Shown here: positions 6,410 through 7,963 of the stretch, one piece after another
Position numbering within the stretch: position 1 is the first letter of the stretch
Layout of the letters: each line of letters opens with the position of its first letter
Origin: Pyrinomonadaceae bacterium
Lineage (GTDB): Bacteria > Acidobacteriota > Blastocatellia > Pyrinomonadales > Pyrinomonadaceae
Reading direction: 5' to 3'
Length of the DNA: 7,963 nt
Assembly: GCA_025937955.1 (NCBI GenBank)
Contig: JAICQI010000246.1
Coordinates: 1 to 7,963, forward strand
Notes under the pieces: model-generated
The model's database searches: none
Seen by the model: only the letters and a program-made list of their open reading frames with translations
Told to the model about the DNA's origin: nothing
Position numbers and translations under genes: made by a program

Positions 6410-7632
6410 ATAACACTGAGTTCCTGAGTACTAACGAGCTACCTCTGTTTCCCAGTTTCTTCATGGGAGGATTTGAATGCGCTTCTCATCAACTCCTTTC
6501 CGGCCACCGTCTCGATTTGACCGCCGCTACTGGTCATGATCGATATGCCTTTGAGGACTACCAACGCCTGCGCGAATACGGGATGCAGGTCGCAAGGGAT
6601 GGCATACGATGGCATTTAATCGAGCCGACGCCGTATTGCTACGATTTTTCCAGCGTACTGCCGATGTTGCGCGCCGCTCGCGAAACGCGGACTCAAATCA
6701 TCTGGGACCTCTGTCATTACGGATGGCCCAATGACCTTGATATTTTTAGTACTGACTTCATCAAGCGCTTTTCCAGCGTCGTGACTGCATTCGTCCACGT
6801 GTTGAATGAGGAAAGTGAGCTCCCGCTCTTTATTGCACCGATCAACGAAATTTCTTTCTTCGCGTGGGCGGGTGGGGAATCGGCTTATCTCAACCCGTTT
6901 CAGACGGATCGTCCGCATGAACTTAAGGCTCAACTGGTGCGCGCAGCCATTGAAGGCATAGAGGCCGCCTGGTCTGTCAACCCGCGTACTCGGATTGTTC
7001 ATACAGATCCTTTAATCAACGTGGTCCACAATTTGGCGCGACCAGAGGAATTCGATCTCGCAGAATATTACCGTCTTCTGATGTTTCAAGCGTGGGATAT
7101 GCTCGCAGGACGACGACGTCCTGAGCTGGGCGGCGCTGAAAAATATCTGGACATAATCGGTGTTAATTACTATCCAAACAATCAGTGGTTGTGTGGTGAG
7201 ACCAGCTTCCATCCAGAGAGGTGGTTGGAGGTTTCCGACCCGCAGTATCGTCGCTTGAGCAGTCTACTCGGAGAGATATATGAACGTTACCAGCGGCCGC
7301 TGTTCATTGCTGAGACAGGCACTGAGTCTGACGGCAGGGCGGATTGGCTCCGGTATGTTGCGGAAGAAGTTTGTGATGCACTTAATCTTGGAATACCTAT
7401 CGAAGGTATATGCCTATATCCGATTCTTGACTTCCCGGGCTGGGGAGATGACCGCCACTGCGAAACTGGTCTTTGGGGTATGGCTGATGGGCAAGGCCAC
7501 CGGGAGGTACATTTTCCGCTAGCCGCAGAACTACGCACCCAGCAAAAGGCAATCGAAAACACGAGAGCAAGTAACGCTCCTGAGCTGGTGTCGTTGCGTG
7601 GGCCTGAACGTGAAGCATTGTTCTTGAGCTAA
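6406..7632 (+). CDS. GH1-like (clan GH-A) glycoside hydrolase, cytoplasmic
   Basis: This is a 408-residue TIM-barrel glycosidase related to beta-glucosidases. Both catalytic glutamates are present: acid/base Glu148 in APINEIS (GH1 usually has NEP) and nucleophile Glu303 in FIAETG (GH1 usually has ENG). Other GH1-like landmarks are Gln29, His103 in CHYGWP, Tyr255 in GVNYYPN, and the LDFPGW segment (341-346), which aligns with the LDNFEW region. There the glucose-contacting Glu of GH1 is replaced by Gly345, so a non-glucose glycone or a different binding mode is likely. There is no signal peptide, so it acts inside the cell. The ATG overlaps the decarboxylase stop as ATGA. The ribosome binding site is weak, which implies coupled translation. 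It may remove or remodel the sugar added by the operon's glycosyltransferase, or act as a transglycosidase. An exact GH family assignment is uncertain. Confidence 0.85.
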   Translation: MNNTEFLSTNELPLFPSFFMGGFECASHQLLSGHRLDLTAATGHDRYAFEDYQRLREYGMQVARDGIRWHLIEPTPYCYDFSSVLPMLRAARETRTQIIWDLCHYGWPNDLDIFSTDFIKRFSSVVTAFVHVLNEESELPLFIAPINEISFFAWAGGESAYLNPFQTDRPHELKAQLVRAAIEGIEAAWSVNPRTRIVHTDPLINVVHNLARPEEFDLAEYYRLLMFQAWDMLAGRRRPELGGAEKYLDIIGVNYYPNNQWLCGETSFHPERWLEVSDPQYRRLSSLLGEIYERYQRPLFIAETGTESDGRADWLRYVAEEVCDALNLGIPIEGICLYPILDFPGWGDDRHCETGLWGMADGQGHREVHFPLAAELRTQQKAIENTRASNAPELVSLRGPEREALFLS

Positions 7633-7662
7633 CTCAATGAAACTGGTCTCGCTCAGTGAGTT
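7631..7662 (+). promoter_or_regulatory. Weak bulged hairpin between the glycosidase and small-peptide genes
   Basis: AACTC (7631-7635) pairs with GAGTT (7658-7662), and ACTG (7642-7645) with CAGT (7654-7657), leaving a 6-nt bulge and an 8-nt loop. No T-run follows, so read-through to the peptide ORF is expected. It could be an RNA-processing or stability element that separates peptide expression from that of the enzymes. It is AU-rich and may be chance. Confidence 0.22.
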
Positions 7663-7668
7663 TGATTT

Positions 7669-7674
7669 AAGGAG
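7669..7674 (+). promoter_or_regulatory. Strong Shine-Dalgarno site of the 24-codon ORF
   Basis: AAGGAG ends 7 nt before the ATG at 7682, ideal in sequence and spacing. It is the best ribosome binding site downstream of the terminator at 1284-1313, better than those of the decarboxylase and glycosidase genes, and is the main reason to believe this tiny ORF is translated. Confidence 0.7.
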
Positions 7675-7681
7675 ATGATTC

Positions 7682-7756
7682 ATGCTTACGACAGAAATTG
7701 AAATGACCAAAATGCCAGCTTTCACCTTCTGCGGCTTCCCTAAGGCAGTTAGTTAA
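7682..7756 (+). CDS. 24-residue peptide, candidate precursor peptide of the cluster
   Basis: An ATG with a strong Shine-Dalgarno site opens 24 codons ending in TAA, 49 bp after the glycosidase gene and on the same strand. The peptide starts MLTTEIEMTKM and continues PAFTFCGFPKAVS. The first half is polar with Glu5, Glu7 and Lys10. The second half is rich in Phe (14, 16, 19), has a single Cys17 followed by Gly18, and is bracketed by Pro12 and Pro20. There is no signal peptide, no membrane span, no double-Gly leader and no Glu-x-x-x-Tyr motif as in PqqA. The size (PqqA is also about 23-29 residues), position and ribosome binding site fit a RiPP-type precursor or small structural peptide supplied to the upstream enzymes. 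A non-product attenuator ORF, or the remnant of a lost gene, cannot be excluded. I do not recognise the family. Confidence 0.55.
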   Translation: MLTTEIEMTKMPAFTFCGFPKAVS

Positions 7757-7804
7757 TCGCGTTCAATCTTGGCTCGATACCAAAGCGGACGGTATTTGAC
7801 GAGG

Positions 7805-7839
7805 GGTACAAAAACGGTTAAAAAAGGGGGACAAAAAGG
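7805..7839. repeat. Purine-rich imperfect repeats upstream of the tRNA gene
   Basis: GGTACAAAAACGG (7805-7817) and GGGACAAAAAGG (7828-7839) are near copies, with the related TTAAAAAAGGGGG (7818-7830) between them. The 128-bp gap from 7757 to 7884 holds no gene with a start codon and no recognisable terminator. The frame from 7757 stays open to within the tRNA gene but has no start. The block may be part of a dispersed genomic repeat or a mobile-element edge, which only a genome comparison could tell. Confidence 0.3.
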
Positions 7840-7884
7840 TGGGCACTCCTGGTTCATCTCTTTGAAACATGCCATTTTGTTTAG

Positions 7885-7958
7885 GCCCGCGTAGCTCAGT
7901 GGATTAGAGCGTTCGCCTCCGGAGCGAAAGGTCGCAGGTTCGACCCCTGCCGCGGGTA
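7885..7958 (+). tRNA. tRNA-Arg (anticodon CCG)
   Basis: A complete cloverleaf can be traced. The acceptor stem is 7885-7891 with 7951-7957 (first pair a G-U wobble), and the D-stem is GCTC 7894-7897 with GAGC 7907-7910. The anticodon stem is 7912-7916 with 7924-7928 around loop CTCCGGA, whose anticodon CCG (7919-7921) reads CGG Arg codons. The T-stem is GCAGG 7934-7938 with CCTGC 7946-7950 around TTCGACC. The discriminator is A7958 and CCA is not encoded. tRNA genes are frequent integration sites for genomic islands, so its position beside an accessory-type cluster is worth noting, but no integrase or attachment repeat is visible. Confidence 0.95.
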
Positions 7959-7963
7959 ATCAA

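Noticed and set aside
7682..7756. The small peptide as a PqqA homologue
   Set aside because: It shares only size and a loose TKxPAFT-like resemblance. It lacks the Glu-x-x-x-Tyr pair that PQQ is made from, and no pqq genes are present.
7757..7894. Open frame continuing after the peptide stop towards the tRNA
   Set aside because: There is no start codon or ribosome binding site, the encoded Lys/Gly-rich text comes from the A/G repeat block, and the frame ends inside the tRNA gene.
1..7963. CRISPR array, transposase gene or toxin-antitoxin pair
   Set aside because: No regularly spaced direct repeats, no integrase or transposase motifs, and no small overlapping gene pair with toxin-like features were seen.

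Overview
The window looks like bacterial chromosomal DNA carrying a compact, single-strand accessory gene cluster. All genes I can support lie on the + strand. The organism cannot be named from this sequence alone. The mid-range GC content, the enzyme families present and a tRNA without an encoded CCA would fit a Gram-negative soil bacterium such as an Acidobacteriota member, but that is a weak inference.

Region 1 (1-1313): a cytoplasmic-type subtilisin (S8) protease gene starts at a TTG codon behind a strong Shine-Dalgarno sequence. It ends at a clear rho-independent terminator (1284-1313). It is markedly GC-richer than what follows: 40 of 60 bases at 421-480 and 41 of 60 at 1081-1140, against 27 of 60 at both 2401-2460 and 6301-6360. 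It is probably a separate transcription unit with a different history.

Region 2 (1314-1745): a stretch of about 430 bp without a long gene. It contains a 10-bp palindrome, an 8-bp dyad, and a possible 27-codon small ORF whose stop overlaps the first possible start of the next gene.

Region 3 (1746-7756): five long genes overlapping end to start (1 nt, 4 nt, 8 or 20 nt, 4 nt), which strongly implies one translationally coupled operon. In order they encode a DDAH-like guanidine-modifying hydrolase, a heme-oxygenase-like diiron oxygenase whose seven metal-ligand positions match the N-nitrosating enzyme SznF at a constant offset, a membrane-anchored family 2 glycosyltransferase, a PLP-dependent aromatic-amino-acid-type decarboxylase, and a GH1-like cytoplasmic glycosidase. 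A 24-codon ORF with the best ribosome binding site of the cluster lies 49 bp after the last enzyme and is a candidate precursor peptide. Together they look like a small-molecule or modified-peptide biosynthetic cluster: N-oxygenation, guanidine or amidine hydrolysis, decarboxylation, and addition and removal of a sugar. I do not recognise the cluster as a described system, and the product is unknown.

Region 4 (7757-7963): a purine-rich intergenic stretch with short imperfect repeats, followed by a complete tRNA-Arg(CCG) gene.
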